A DNA stretch of 64,000 bases from Cryptomeria japonica (taxonomy: Eukaryota > Streptophyta > Pinopsida > Cupressales > Cupressaceae), in contig NC_081407.1 in assembly GCF_030272615.1 (NCBI RefSeq), forward strand, positions 377,635,132 to 377,699,131. The letters run 5' to 3'. The notes beneath the pieces were generated by a model. The model ran no database searches. It worked only from the letters and a program-made list of their open reading frames with translations, and was not told the DNA's origin. Shown here piece after piece: positions 1-10,760 of this stretch. The position numbers and the translations under genes were made by a program. Numbering within the stretch: the first letter of the stretch is position 1; the number at the start of each line of letters is the position of its first letter.

Positions 1-746
1 TTGTAAAGTGGAAAATCGAACCCTAGGTGTTCCCCCACTCCATGGAGAGAGAAAGGAGGTCACTAGGATGACGGTTTTCTCTTAGGAGAGACTTTAAATT
101 CAAAAGAGGGGTTGAAACCCACAAGATCCAATCCCAAACAATGCAAGACTAGATTCTAAATGAGTTTCAAGGGTTGAGACATCAAGGATACCCTCTTTTG
201 TAAAGAATGTAGATAGAATGATTGATCTAGGAGTGCATGTAAAGTAAGAAAGATTTTCTTGTAGACGGAGATAGGGACACAGGATGAAGCAGTAAAATGT
301 TGAGACGATGTTGTCCTGCAAATTTGAGCGAAAGTTGACAGGACGATGGCGCCCGGAGTGCACACGGTCCTCCAAAAAATCCGCGAAACGAAGGGGGATC
401 TGTTCATCTTTGCACAAGGATTCCAGATCTTCAATTACAGACGCATACCTGCAACCTACACACAAAAAAGAGAGGACGATTGGGGGGTTAGGGATTAGGG
501 GTTTGCCTTTAGGTCAAACCCCAATTTTGGAATTAACCAGAAAATGAGAATGCTATAAATGTAAATGTTTGTAATGTAATCAAGTACTGATACCTTGTTG
601 TAAGAATGTTTGTATTCTTACATGCGAAGGTGTAATGATTTTGTATGTTATATGTTGTAGGTGATCTCCTCTTCAATGGTTGAATCCTTGTCTTGAATGC
701 AACATCTAGCCTTGAATGGAGACATAGAATGCTCAATTGCTTGAAG

Positions 747-786
747 GAATGCTTGAATGCTTGAATGTTTGAATGTTTGAATGTTT
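747..786. repeat. 8-bp tandem repeat inside LTR
   Basis: Five copies of an 8-base unit of the form GAATGCTT or GAATGTTT stand in tandem. The same five units are present in the other LTR at 7481-7520, so the array predates insertion. Confidence 0.85.
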
Positions 787-980
787 GCCTATCGCTTCCG
801 CCTCTTGCACTTGTATATTTCTCTCTCCCTTTTCTGGGAGGGGAAATGTAGTTTATATACTTGTCAATTAGGGTTAGGAGACTGATTTTTCCGACCTTAG
901 GCCGACCTAGGAACATTATTTTCCAATTTGCAAACTTAAAGACCCGATGCCCAACAAGAGACCGGGCCCAAAATAGGGCC

Positions 981-1073
981 AGGGACCAAGACGTTGGGCA
1001 CCATGGTCCTGAGGGACCAGGGCACTAGGCGCCATGGTCCTAAAGGAATAGGGCACTGGGCACCATGGTCCCA
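981..1073. repeat. 31-bp minisatellite in LTR, three units
   Basis: Three consecutive 31-base units (981-1011, 1012-1042, 1043-1073) each end in CACCATGGTCC or GCCATGGTCC. The partner LTR has only two units (7715-7745, 7746-7776). The two LTRs are identical at insertion, so one unit was gained or lost afterwards. Confidence 0.85.
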
Positions 1074-1242
1074 CGTCCTGGGACAGCAGGGTGCAAAGAG
1101 GATCAGGCCAAGGTGCAGAAAGATGCAGTTTTTGATGTCGCAAACAGGTTTCGGGGTCTCCATTCAGGTTCAACGTTGCACCGCCATCGTGAAGACCCAA
1201 ATGCAGTCAAAATTGCAAGTGTCACAATTTTAGGACACTACA

Positions 1243-1995
1243 TTTAGCTGCCACTTTAGCAGGAGTATAAGCATACGCCCATACTTCCGATAAAGTAGAA
1301 GGAAACAACATTGAAAGACTTTCACCACGTCAAGGAGGCAAGATACACCAAGCCCCCAGTGGACTCAGGATCTTACAAATTCGATTGACAAAGTAAAAAG
1401 GAAGATCATGAGGGAGAACCATGACTGTCAGTAGTAAGGTTCCCTCACTATGAGTCATGCAAGAAAAATACCAAAAATTTTCAAGGCAAAGCTAAATTCG
1501 CCAAGAAATTTTCAAGTATCTTGAAGAGATATGAACGGAGTGTATGCCCCCTACGTTAAAGCGATCACACACGCCTAATCGGGGGTGATTGCTTTAAGGT
1601 AGTGATACATATAAGAAATGAGAAGGGAAAGGAGCACGTTATCACAAGGATTTAGCCCCCAAGTGTGAGATAAGCCCAAGGATAATAGACACAAAACACA
1701 AAGCATGAGGTGACTTCGCTTTCCTTGGGGTCAGTATGATGTATGATAATTCATGTATATCATATGTATGTATGCATAATTGTTCTTCATTCCCCAATTA
1801 AGGAAGGTCACCTAGAAGAAGGGAACACATGTGTCTTTTGAGTCAACATGAGAGAGACCAAAAGAGATCTCAATGCTTTGCATCATCCTCAAGTAAACAA
1901 TACTAAGGAAAACAAATAGAAGAATGAGAATAACACATAGAAGAAGTAACAAAAGAGATCAAGAGAGGAGGAGAGAGTCTTCTATGCTAATGAAA
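1243..1995 (-). mobile_element. Polypurine tract and 3' untranslated part of the Ty3-like element
   Basis: Directly inside the 3' LTR the minus strand reads AAAGTGGCAGCTAAA, a purine-rich tract in the position of a plus-strand primer. A diverged relative has AAAGTGGGGGATAAA at the same place (27669-27683). The remaining 700 bases up to the end of the coding frame have no supportable gene. No RT, RNase H or integrase homology is visible here, although pol would normally occupy this side of the protease. Confidence 0.7.
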
Positions 1996-4900
1996 CTAGT
2001 CTAGCATGTCATCCACCCCCTGATCTTGCTGATCAATATTTCGGGAAGGCAGGAAACACGCTAGAGGAGGAACATCCAACACAGCAGATGGAGCTATCAC
2101 AAGATCCAAACAAGGGCTATGTTCATGTTCCAAGCCACATTGTTCTTGTCTAGGAGCTAGGATAAGTGCTTTAGAAAATGCATTAGATAAATGGTTATCA
2201 ACATCAACATATTCATATTCACTATCAGAAGAAAGAGGAGTAACATTTTCATCATGAATAGCATTTTCATCTATATCATCATCAATATTTATAAAAATAG
2301 GATCTTTAACTCGCACAGGATCAAAACCATCATGCATCTTATGCTTAGGAGATTTTGGCTCAATTTTCAGCTGAGGAGAAAATGGAATAATACTAGCTGA
2401 GGGTATTTTTGGGGATTGCAAAGTTTGGGCAACAGCTACATGAGCTCTAAGATGACACTTTCATTGGCGTTCACGCGCAGAACGATTTCGTCTAGTCTTA
2501 GTAGGAAGTTGAGAAGATTGAGGAGGAGGAATGTTCTCATCCTTATCACTTGGGTGTTTAGGTTGTGATCTCTTAGGTTGGACAATAGGAGAATAGGAAG
2601 GTCTCTTCTCTCTATAAGAGGAAGGAGGAGGAACTGCTCCATATAAAGGAGGGATATCTGGTTTAGGAAGGAGACCAAGTCCATCATGATGAGGAGGTAT
2701 AGGTCTACCTTTAGAAAGTTTATTAGACATAGACATAGTCACATCCATAGGGATGGGTTGGGAATCTTCTTGAGGAAAGACATTAGTTTTATCTTTCAAA
2801 GGAAGGACTTCCTTCTCAAGAATGATAGGAGTATCAAGTTTGGGTGTTCTAGGTTCACTTAGAGATAGGATCATATTTTTTTTCCACTTTTGATAAGATT
2901 TGAAAAGATGATCACTTCGTGGTGGAAGAGATTGAAATTGTTTAGGCCAAAAATAATCAATAGGAATACTAGAAGTTCTTTCAGCTGGTTTAAAGAGACT
3001 ATGATTGATAGTAACAATTTCACCATTATGGGGAAATTTCAAACACCTATGAATAGGAGAAGCAATAGCTTTCATGGAAGATAGCCAAGGATAGCCTAGC
3101 TTCACACGAAATTGTTCGGATGATGGAATAATAGCAAAGCTCACATCAAGGGATTTGTTATGGAGCTCAATAGGTAATGTAATAGAACCAATTGCAGGAG
3201 AAGAAAATGCATCAAATAATTTCACAACCACATTTGTTTTGTCATAGATCACTTGATTCAATTGAAAAGTAAAAAGAAATTCTTCAGTAATGACATTAAT
3301 CATGCAAGAAGGATCAATAAGCACTCCACGACAAGGTGTATTCTTGACTTTTGCAACTATATATAAAGGACCATCAGGTGCCCTGATAGTTTCACTAGAA
3401 TCAAATGTGATGGAAGGTTCTTTAGGGATTTTCTGCTACTCCACAAAGTTAATCACATTCGGAGTCATAGACACAGGATCATCAGGTGAGAAAGAGGAAT
3501 CATTAGTCTCAACCACATTAGAGGTATGAGAAGGTAATGGATCAGTAAAAATCTTAAGATTTTGGTTACGAGGAGCTACAGATGTGTTACCTTTATCATT
3601 CACACCTGAAATAGAGATAGTATTATTATCAATCAAATCTTGAATTTTACCCTTTAAAGCAAAACATTTTTCAGTATCATGCCTAGGTTGACGATGAAAT
3701 TGACAAAAAGATTTGTTATCGAAATAGGGTGAATTAATCTTTGCAGGATCTATTTGCCTTATAAGAGGGAGAGTAAGCACATTTTGTTCCAATAACTTAT
3801 TCATAATACTATGCAATGATTCATTCAAAGGAGTAAACTTTCTTTCTTTCTTGAAAAACTTAGAAATAGGAGGCACACCTGATGCTGCATTCACATTGTT
3901 GTTGATGATGTTTTCATTGAACTTAATGACCTCTCTGTTCGGTTTAAACTTCCCAAATGGTTGTTGACTACTATCACCCTTATCACTCAGAGCCATAGGA
4001 TTTGCTTGTTCCATTTGACTCACAGTCAGTTGATAATTGTGAAGAGTTGCGCACAACTATTGGAAAGAAGTAAACTCAGAAAACAAAAGTTTTTCTCTAA
4101 TATCTTTTTGTAAATTAGAAATAAATATTCTTTGAATATCATTGTCAGGTACTGGAAAAGAAATTTGAGCATACAAATGCTTATATCTACCAATGAAATC
4201 AGTCACTTTCTCTTTAACACCTTGTTTACAATGCATTAAATCAATCAGAGTAACTTTAGGACTTATATTGTTTTGAAATTGTTGAATAAAAGCATTTGCA
4301 AGTTGTTGGAAAGAAGTAATAGAATAGGAAGGCAACGAGCAATACCATTGTAGAGCCTTATCTCTTAATGTTCTAGTAAACAGTTTTGCAAGCAACCTTT
4401 GGTCATGAGCAAAATCGGTACATATTGTTTGAAAGGTCTTAACATGTGTTAGAGGATCACCCATACCATTATAAAGTTCCAACTGCGGGATTTCAACATG
4501 TTTAGGGGGGATAGCTCGAACAATGTCAAGAGAAAGTGGGCTCGCAACATCAAATGTGGGCACACTAAACTTAGATTGATTCATAGAGACAATTTGTTGT
4601 TGTAAAGAAGAGATAGTTTGTGCAAGATTGTTAATGGTCGCTTTAGTCGAAGAGTTCATATTAGACATGTTAGATTGTGATGGAGGTATTATGTTATTGA
4701 AAGAAGGTATTGATTGAGAGTAAGGTGGCGCGACACTATGATAGTTAGTCATAGGAGATGATTGGAAAGAAGGAATACTACAAGGAGGAATGGAAGGGTT
4801 AAATGAATTGCCCCCTTGCGTCATGTTCATTTGTGGGGATATAATAGGAACACTCATTGAAGGAAAGAATGAAGAAGTTGGATTGAATGAAGGAAGAGGG

Positions 4901-5490
4901 TTGATTGAAGAAGAAGGATTGCCCCCATGATTGGTGATCATAGGTGGAATGTTTTGTATTGAAGTAGTCATTATGTTTGATGTAAAAGTAGGTATACTAG
5001 CAATAGAAGTTGTCAAAGGGGTAGAATGATTGACTTGAGTAGGAGGTTGTGTATAACCTAAATTTTTGGCACAACTCTTCATAGGCATCACATTCGAATC
5101 CACAATGTGTGCAATACTACGCAAAATATCAATTCCATTCTTATCACTTTGAACCATACGTTTTAGACCCTCAATTAATGAAAGAGCTTGACTATCGGGG
5201 TATTCTTGAGACATCCATTGTTGAAAATCATCAAATTGGTTATCCAATTTTAAAAGTTGTTCTACAGAAACCTCATGGAGAGCTTCTTCATCATTAAGAG
5301 GATTAGAGGAATTACCCATGTCCTCGTTAAAAAGGCCATTCAAATTAGGTTCCATCTCCTCGGTAATTAAACCTTGGAAGGACTTAATTCTAAGGCTTCG
5401 TCTAATGGGAATAGTGTAAGTAGGGCTTATTGTTGTAAAACTCATGCACAACTTCCAAGAAAGGTAGGCACAATTGAAAATTAGGGCCAA
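1996..5490 (-). pseudogene. Ty3-like gag-protease-extension polyprotein, three stops
   Basis: One frame of about 1165 codons runs from the ATG at 5488-5490 to 1996. It is interrupted only by stops at 4057-4059 (TAG), 3436-3438 (TAG) and 2461-2463 (TGA). Order: N-terminal acidic and Ser/Pro/Asn-rich spacer; retrotransposon gag domain (about 4060-4500; LYNGMGDPLTHVKTFQ, ALQWYCSLP); a Cys-His cluster CQFHRQPRHDTEKC near 3690; a retropepsin-like segment near 3300-3400 (YIVAKVKN, GVLIDPSCMINVI); then a Pro/Lys-rich and acidic C-terminal extension. The protease active site reads DPSC where D-S/T-G or D-x-G-S is expected, so it is probably inactive. RT, RNase H and integrase are missing. This resembles plant non-autonomous 'gag-only' LTR elements, which depend on pol from relatives. 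The start is the first ATG of the open frame and is not certain. Confidence 0.85.
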
Positions 5491-5581
5491 GGGGGTAGCA
5501 CTTAATTTTAATTGTTATCTTGAAAATTGAGATCTTGAATTTTGAATTTATTTTCGAATTTAGATGTAGCAAATTTCAATA

Positions 5582-5734
5582 AAATCAGCCAATCTCCGAG
5601 ATTTAAGCTGTTAAATGCAATCATAACAATCTCCCGAAGTTTCAGAAAAAATGTCGGGGACCGTGGCGAATGGAGTGCACACGATCCTCGCAACTTTTTT
5701 CGAAATTTTCAGAGATGAAAATTATGGTGATTTT
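5582..5734. repeat. Leader repeat, copy 1
   Basis: About 153 bases align without net gaps to 6206-6358. Shared landmarks are AAATCAGCCAA at the start, TTTCAGAAAAAATGTCGG in the middle and GTGCACACGATCCTC (copy 2: GTGCACACGGTCCTC) toward the end. Confidence 0.75.
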
Positions 5735-6205
5735 AAAGCTAATCTGAAAAAATTGAGTGATTTTACGATCTGTAGATAGGCCAAATTAAAGTTGCAATCT
5801 CAAAATTGAACCCTACCAAGATTGTTGAAAAATGCAAAATTTGAATTTTGAAAAGGAGAGGGAAACTGGAATTTTGAATTTTATGATTTTAGAGGAAATA
5901 CTGAAAGCAATGCAAGCTTTGAAATTTAAAAGTTGACTCGATTTCATGCAAAATTCAAATTTGAAAGCGGAAATCAAAGTTGTTGCAATTAAACACTTAA
6001 TTTTAAAAGTCACAAACTGCAAGAATTTGAATAAAGAACTAAAATTTCGAATGAGTACCAACACACTTTTCAGATTTAGGACTGTAAGAAACACAATTTT
6101 AACACAAAATTTCAATTTCAACAATTTTTGAATGATTAGAAGCCTTAATTCCAAGCAATCACTAGACCAACTTTGACTTTAATTTTGAAAGTGTTAGAGT
6201 TGATG

Positions 6206-6358
6206 AAATCAGCCAAGATTCTGGATTTTAGCAGAAAAATACAGTAAGATCTAGCTCCCGAAATTTCAGAAAAAATGTCGGAGACAATGGCGCTCGGGGT
6301 GCACACGGTCCTCACAACTTTTTCCAAAATCTTCAGGGATGAGAGATATTGTGATTTT
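6206..6358. repeat. Leader repeat, copy 2
   Basis: Partner of 5582-5734, same orientation. Its GTGCAC core is at 6299-6304. It resembles the LTR version of the motif (GGCGCCCGGAGTGCAC) more closely than copy 1 does, through GGCGCTCGGGGTGCAC. Confidence 0.75.
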
Positions 6359-6697
6359 GTTGCGGAATCCAAAGTTACAGCCGATTTGGAGGTGTTTTGA
6401 TCAGTGAAATCATTGATTAAAGGTTGAATCAAGAGGGTTTTTTTTAAAATTAGGGTTTTGACACTTAACCACTTAATTTTTAGAATTAGAGCACACATAT
6501 GAATTGACAATTTGCAATAGAAGGGTAGATCTGAAACGAGCATTAACAATTAAACATTTCACAAGCTCAATTACTAAAAAGAAAATTTAGGGTTTTTATG
6601 CAATTAACCTCTAAAATTTGCAAAAGATCAAACATGGAAATGTAATTAAGGAAGCAAATTTTTCAGATCTAATCATGAATAATCAGAATTAGGATTT

Positions 6698-6714
6698 TCA
6701 CGTCGGGTTCACCA
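6698..6714 (-). promoter_or_regulatory. Candidate primer-binding site of the Ty3-like element
   Basis: The minus strand reads TGGTGAACCCGACGTGA three bases inside the 5' LTR. TGG complements a tRNA CCA end, and the position is where reverse transcription is primed. It is not the initiator-methionine type used by the copia element at 29342. I cannot name the tRNA. Confidence 0.7.
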
Positions 6715-6717
6715 AAA

Positions 6718-7945
6718 TGTAAAGCAAAAAATCATACCCTAAGTGTTCCCCCACTCCATGGAGAGAGAAAGGAGGTCACTAGGATGACGGTTTTCTCTTA
6801 GGAGAGACTTTACATTCAAAAGAGGGGTTGAAACCCACAAGATCCAATCCCACACAATGCAAGACTAGATTCTAAATGAGTTTCAAGGGTTGAGACATCA
6901 AGGATACCCTCTTTTGTAAAGAATGTAGATAGAATGATTGAACTAGGAGTGCATGTAAAGTAAGAAAGATTTGCTTGTAGATGGAGATGGGGACACAGGA
7001 TGAAGCTATGGACCTAAAATTAGCAGTTAAATGTCGAGACGATGCTGTCCTACAAATTTGAGCGAAAGTTGACGGGATGATGGCACCCGGAGTGCACACG
7101 GTCCTCCAAAAAATCCGCGAAACGAAGGGGGATCTGTTCATCTCTGCACAAGGATTCTAGATCTTCAATTACAGCCGCGTACCTGCAACCTACACACAAA
7201 AAAGAGAGGATGATTGGGGGATTAGGGATTAGGGGTTTGCCTTTAGGTCAAACCCCGGTTTTGGAATTAACCAAGAAATGAGAATGCTGTAAATGTAAAT
7301 GTTTGTAATGTAATCAAGTACTGATACCTTGTTGTAAGAATGCTTGTATTCTTACATGCAAAGGTGTAATGATGTTGTATGTTATATATTGTAGGTGATC
7401 TCCTCTTCAATGGTTGAATCCTTATCTTGAATGCAACATCTAGCCTTGAATGGAGACTTAGAATGCTCAGTTGCTTGAAGGAATGCTTGAATGCTTGAAT
7501 GTTTGAATGTTTGAATGTTTGCCTATCGCTTCCGCCTCTTGCACATGTATATTTTGCTCTCCCTTTTCTAGGAGGGGAAATGTAGTTTATATACTTGTCA
7601 ATTAGGGTTAGGAGACTGATTTTTCCAACCTTAGGCAGACCTAGGAACATTATTTTCCAATTTGCAAACTTAAAGACCCAATGCCCAACAAGAGACCGGG
7701 CCCAAAATAGGGCCAGGGACCAGGGCGCTGCGCGCCATGGTCCTGAGGGACCAGGGCACTAGGCACCATGGTCCCACCTCTCGGGATAGCAAGGTGCAAG
7801 GAGGATCAGGCCAAGGTGCAGAAAGATGTAGTTTTTGATGTCGCAAACAAGTTTCCGGGTCTCCATTTAGGTTCAACGTTGCATCGCCATCGTGAAGACC
7901 CAAATGCAGTCAAAATTGCAAGTGTCGGAATTTTAGGATGGTACA
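6718..7945 (-). mobile_element. 5' LTR of the Ty3-like element
   Basis: Partner of the LTR at 2-1242. Read on the minus strand it starts TGTACCATCC and ends CTTTACA next to the primer-binding site. A TATA-like motif lies at 7585-7593 (minus). It has two 31-bp minisatellite units instead of three and an extra stretch near 7006. The first bases (TGTACCAT against TGTAGTGT) differ more than the rest of the LTR. The insertion point at 7946 cuts an older minus-strand frame. Confidence 0.88.
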
Positions 7946-9895
7946 CTTCTCAATATCATCAGTGAACTTTGACAGTGATAGACATGATTTATAAATGTTA
8001 CCACCTTCTGATAATGCATCTTGAATTCTCTTAACACAAGTATCTAATATAACTCTATCATCAGAAATCATTCTTTTCAATGTTCTGAGCCTCTTGGCAT
8101 TAAATTCACCATGGACCTTTACCTCAACTGACTTCTCCAATGACTCAAAATGAGTACTCACCGAATTGATCAAAATTTTCAGCTGGCTGGAAGGAGAATC
8201 AGATGTATCCTTATGAAATGTAAGCATTATTTTCTCCAGGATGCCAGATGCAAGACTCACAAGCTCATTGTCCTCTATGTGATACTTTAAGATCTCTTCT
8301 CTTGCCTTAGCCAATGCAAGAGATGCTAGCTTTAGCTTTTGGATCAGAGAGAGAGAATCTAAGTTAATTGGCCCTTGAGACAATGTCGGATCATCAAAAA
8401 TTTGCTTTTCTTTTTCAAGAAAGTCTTTTACATCATCTGTAGTGTCTCTTGTTGCATCCTTCTTATCTTTTGCATCTAATTCTGTCTTGACCTCTTTAAG
8501 ACCTGCATCATCAACAACCAGAGCTTGATTCTCAACTGAGGGCGTTGTATCCATGGTTTGATCTAGAGGATTTTGTGTATCCTCGTCCTCATTATCATTA
8601 CCTATCTCCTCTCCACCTTTATTCAACTCATCTCCCTTCTTATCTTTAACTATATCTTCCATTTACGGAGTAGATGGAACACTTACATTAGCTTGATCTT
8701 CTTTGGGCTGATATTTTTGTGATGTCAAAGTAGATGAGACAACATCATACTGATTCCTTTACAAAATTGGCTTTAGGATTGTCTCAGTATCCTTTATTAC
8801 TTCATCTACTTTCCCAATCATAATCTTAATTATCCTGGTTTTACTTCTAAAATGTTGATGGGCTTCCTTGAGTATTCTTTTTATTTCCTCAACTACTATT
8901 ACCATACATATGATAACAATTACATATTCCTTCACTCTTTTATCTTCAATTTTAGCAGTTTGTCTTCTCATTTCCAAAATATCATATAAACCTTTTGGAA
9001 TCTCTGATATTATTTCTATAAGTACCTTATTATAGATGTTCAAGTATTTAATTGTAGCTTCCTCTAAAGTCATTTTTCCATTATCATCAAAATTGTCATA
9101 CCATTCAGACATTGGCTTCAAATTTCCATTCTTTACAACCTCATCCATAATTTCATCTAATGACATAGGAGGTTTGATTGTGACTCTTACTTGCTTAATT
9201 ACCGAGTCTATTCCAGAGGTTTTTGGTTTCTTGCTTGGCTTGTCTCCACAAGATGGCTTCTCTTGAGCAACTTTAGTGGCCTTAGCTGCTTTGTCCTTTA
9301 CCTCCTTAACTACATCATCGAATTATGTCTCCTCATCATCAAAAGTTGTAACATATACTCTAGATCCCATTTCTTTCTTCCTCTTCCCTTCACCATCGGA
9401 GAATTTGGCTTGGGGTTTTGGAGATCTTACAGGTCTTTGAGGATCGGAGGAGGGTGCAGAGCTCCTTGACTGACTAGGCTTTGGAGCAGAGACTTCCAAT
9501 TTATCCTTTTACTGCTTGGGTGGCTCCTCAGTAGGTAAAATATTTCTCTTCCTCGCTTCCTGAACAGCCTCCTTATAAATCCCTCTGCTCTCTACATATG
9601 CTTCCACTTCTTTCCTCTCTTTTCTCTGAATTTTTGGTTTCTTGAATTGCTTGTGCAGCTTCAATCTCTTCTCAGCATAAGTACCAAATCTTTCCTCAAA
9701 GGGATCTACTGGTTTTCTTAACAAATGTTGAGCATATAGATCCAATATGTTCTCGTCTACATCATACTCCATGGGCATGATCCATACAACCCTGGGTTCA
9801 ACAACTTCCATCAGACATTGGTCAATATCCACCATGAAGTAAATTGTATCTTAAAATTTCTTAGCTACAATCTTGGGGATTCTCTCCCTTCATGC
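7946..9895 (-). pseudogene. Decayed long frame of unknown function, cut by the LTR element
   Basis: A single minus-strand frame continues over about 1.9 kb with stops near 9852, at 9509-9511, 9323-9325, 8759-8761 and 8663-8665, all TAA. Between stops it stays protein-like: a basic stretch (KKPKIQRKERKEVEAY near 9620), a Ser/Pro/Lys-rich linker, a helical segment after MSLDEIMDEVVKNG, then an acidic Asp/Glu/Lys-rich region (8400-8660) and a helical region ending in SLSKFTDDIEKC, where the LTR begins. I do not recognise the family. It may be an accessory or gag-like frame of a plant retroelement, because no intron or normal gene context is visible. The rest would lie left of the window. Confidence 0.6.
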
Positions 9896-9897
9896 AT

Positions 9898-9990
9898 TTC
9901 ACAAAAGGACTCAATGAAGCCAAAGGGACTCAATGAATTTGGAAGACAAAAGGACTCAATGAAGCCATTAAAGACTTTTGAAGGTCTTAG
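9898..9990. repeat. Short tandem repeat with AAAGGACTCAATGAA units
   Basis: Three near copies of AAAGGACTCAATGAAGCC stand within 65 bases (9903-9921, 9922-9940, 9946-9966). They sit at the right end of the decayed frame and may mark an old junction. Confidence 0.6.
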
Positions 9991-10450
9991 GAGTGAAGAG
10001 ACAATCAATTATGATGTCTTAAGGGGGTAGCCTTAAACAACATACACTAAGCTTTGACTGCTTAGGTGTGTTGTGGGCCCATTCCTTCCCTTGACGTCCC
10101 TTCCTGTTTGTTTCCGTTAAAAAGATAATCACCATTAGCATTTGAATTCAAATAGTGTTCTCACGTTTGACTGCATAGAACAAAGCAAATGGCATAAGAA
10201 ACTCTCATCTACCTCGCAGCTGTCATAGAATACCTCCCCGAGGAGATATTCTCATGTCCTTTCCTGCTTTATGCTGTCGATGAAATACATAAGCGTCCTC
10301 ACAATGCAGTCAATGCAACAAATAGATTGCCATTTTGATCAGTTTTATTTGCCAACGTACTCTCTACCTGTGCCAAAATGGGAGCTTTGGAATAGAGTAT
10401 GGGCTTCCATCAAAGCAGAAGGTAAGGGCAATTAAAATCAGATGCTTACG

Positions 10451-10760
10451 GTTGGAAATGCTCTATTTGACATGTTTGGAAAATGTGGAAGTATAGACAT
10501 GAAAGCGCATGAACTGTTTAGTGAGATGCATCAAAGAAACGCGATCTAATGGAATGCTATGAATGTAGGATATGCACAAGATGTGTTTGAAATGGATTTA
10601 GAAACTTCCAACCAAATGTGATTAGTGAGTATAGATGTTGTAGTGCAACTGCCCAGGTACACATGCATGCAAAATATGTAAGCTTAGATAAGGCACATGA
10701 ACTATTTGACATAATGCCTCAAAGATCACCCAATATCCAATGATGGTTGGGAGAAAGAAA
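10451..10760 (+). pseudogene. PPR (PLS-class) gene relic
   Basis: The plus strand encodes VGNALFDMFGKCGSIDMK, then HELFSEMHQRNAI, a stop, and WNAMNVGYAQD (10451-10594). After a gap and a frame change it encodes SLDKAHELFDIMPQRSP (about 10676-10740). These match the PLS repeat pattern (VGNAL-DMY-KCG, A-ELF--MP-R, WN-MI-GYAQ-G) of plant organellar RNA-binding PPR proteins. Repeats before and after are missing or unreadable, so this is a short relic. The next 4 kb hold no continuation. Confidence 0.75.

Larger units (their letters stand above)
2..1242 (-). mobile_element. 3' LTR of a Ty3-like element
   Basis: This block is repeated with few differences at 6718-7945. On the minus strand it starts TGTAGTG and ends CTTTACA, giving the usual TG...CA ends of an LTR. 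It lies downstream of the gag-protease frame, so it is the 3' LTR. A TATA-like motif (TATATAAAC on the minus strand, 851-859) fits an LTR promoter. Relative to the other LTR it has one extra 31-bp minisatellite unit and lacks about 19 bp near 268. Open frames inside it (for example 533-916 minus) are chance frames. Only one base precedes it in the window, a T, which agrees with the last base of the CTTCT that follows the other LTR, so the target duplication cannot be confirmed. Confidence 0.88.
5491..6697 (-). mobile_element. 5' leader of the Ty3-like element with internal duplication
   Basis: This 1.2-kb stretch lies between the primer-binding site and the gag start and has no convincing reading frame. 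It holds a diverged direct repeat, 5582-5734 and 6206-6358, offset by exactly 624 bases. Both copies carry the palindrome GTGCAC, which also occurs in each LTR (358-363 and 7092-7097) within a similar sequence (GTGCACACGGTCCTC in LTRs). Confidence 0.75.

Noticed and set aside
533-1200. Minus-strand frames inside the 3' LTR (and 7267-7903 in the 5' LTR)
   Set aside because: Their positions are explained by the LTR; the peptides consist of tandem-repeat text and are not conserved in the diverged LTR.
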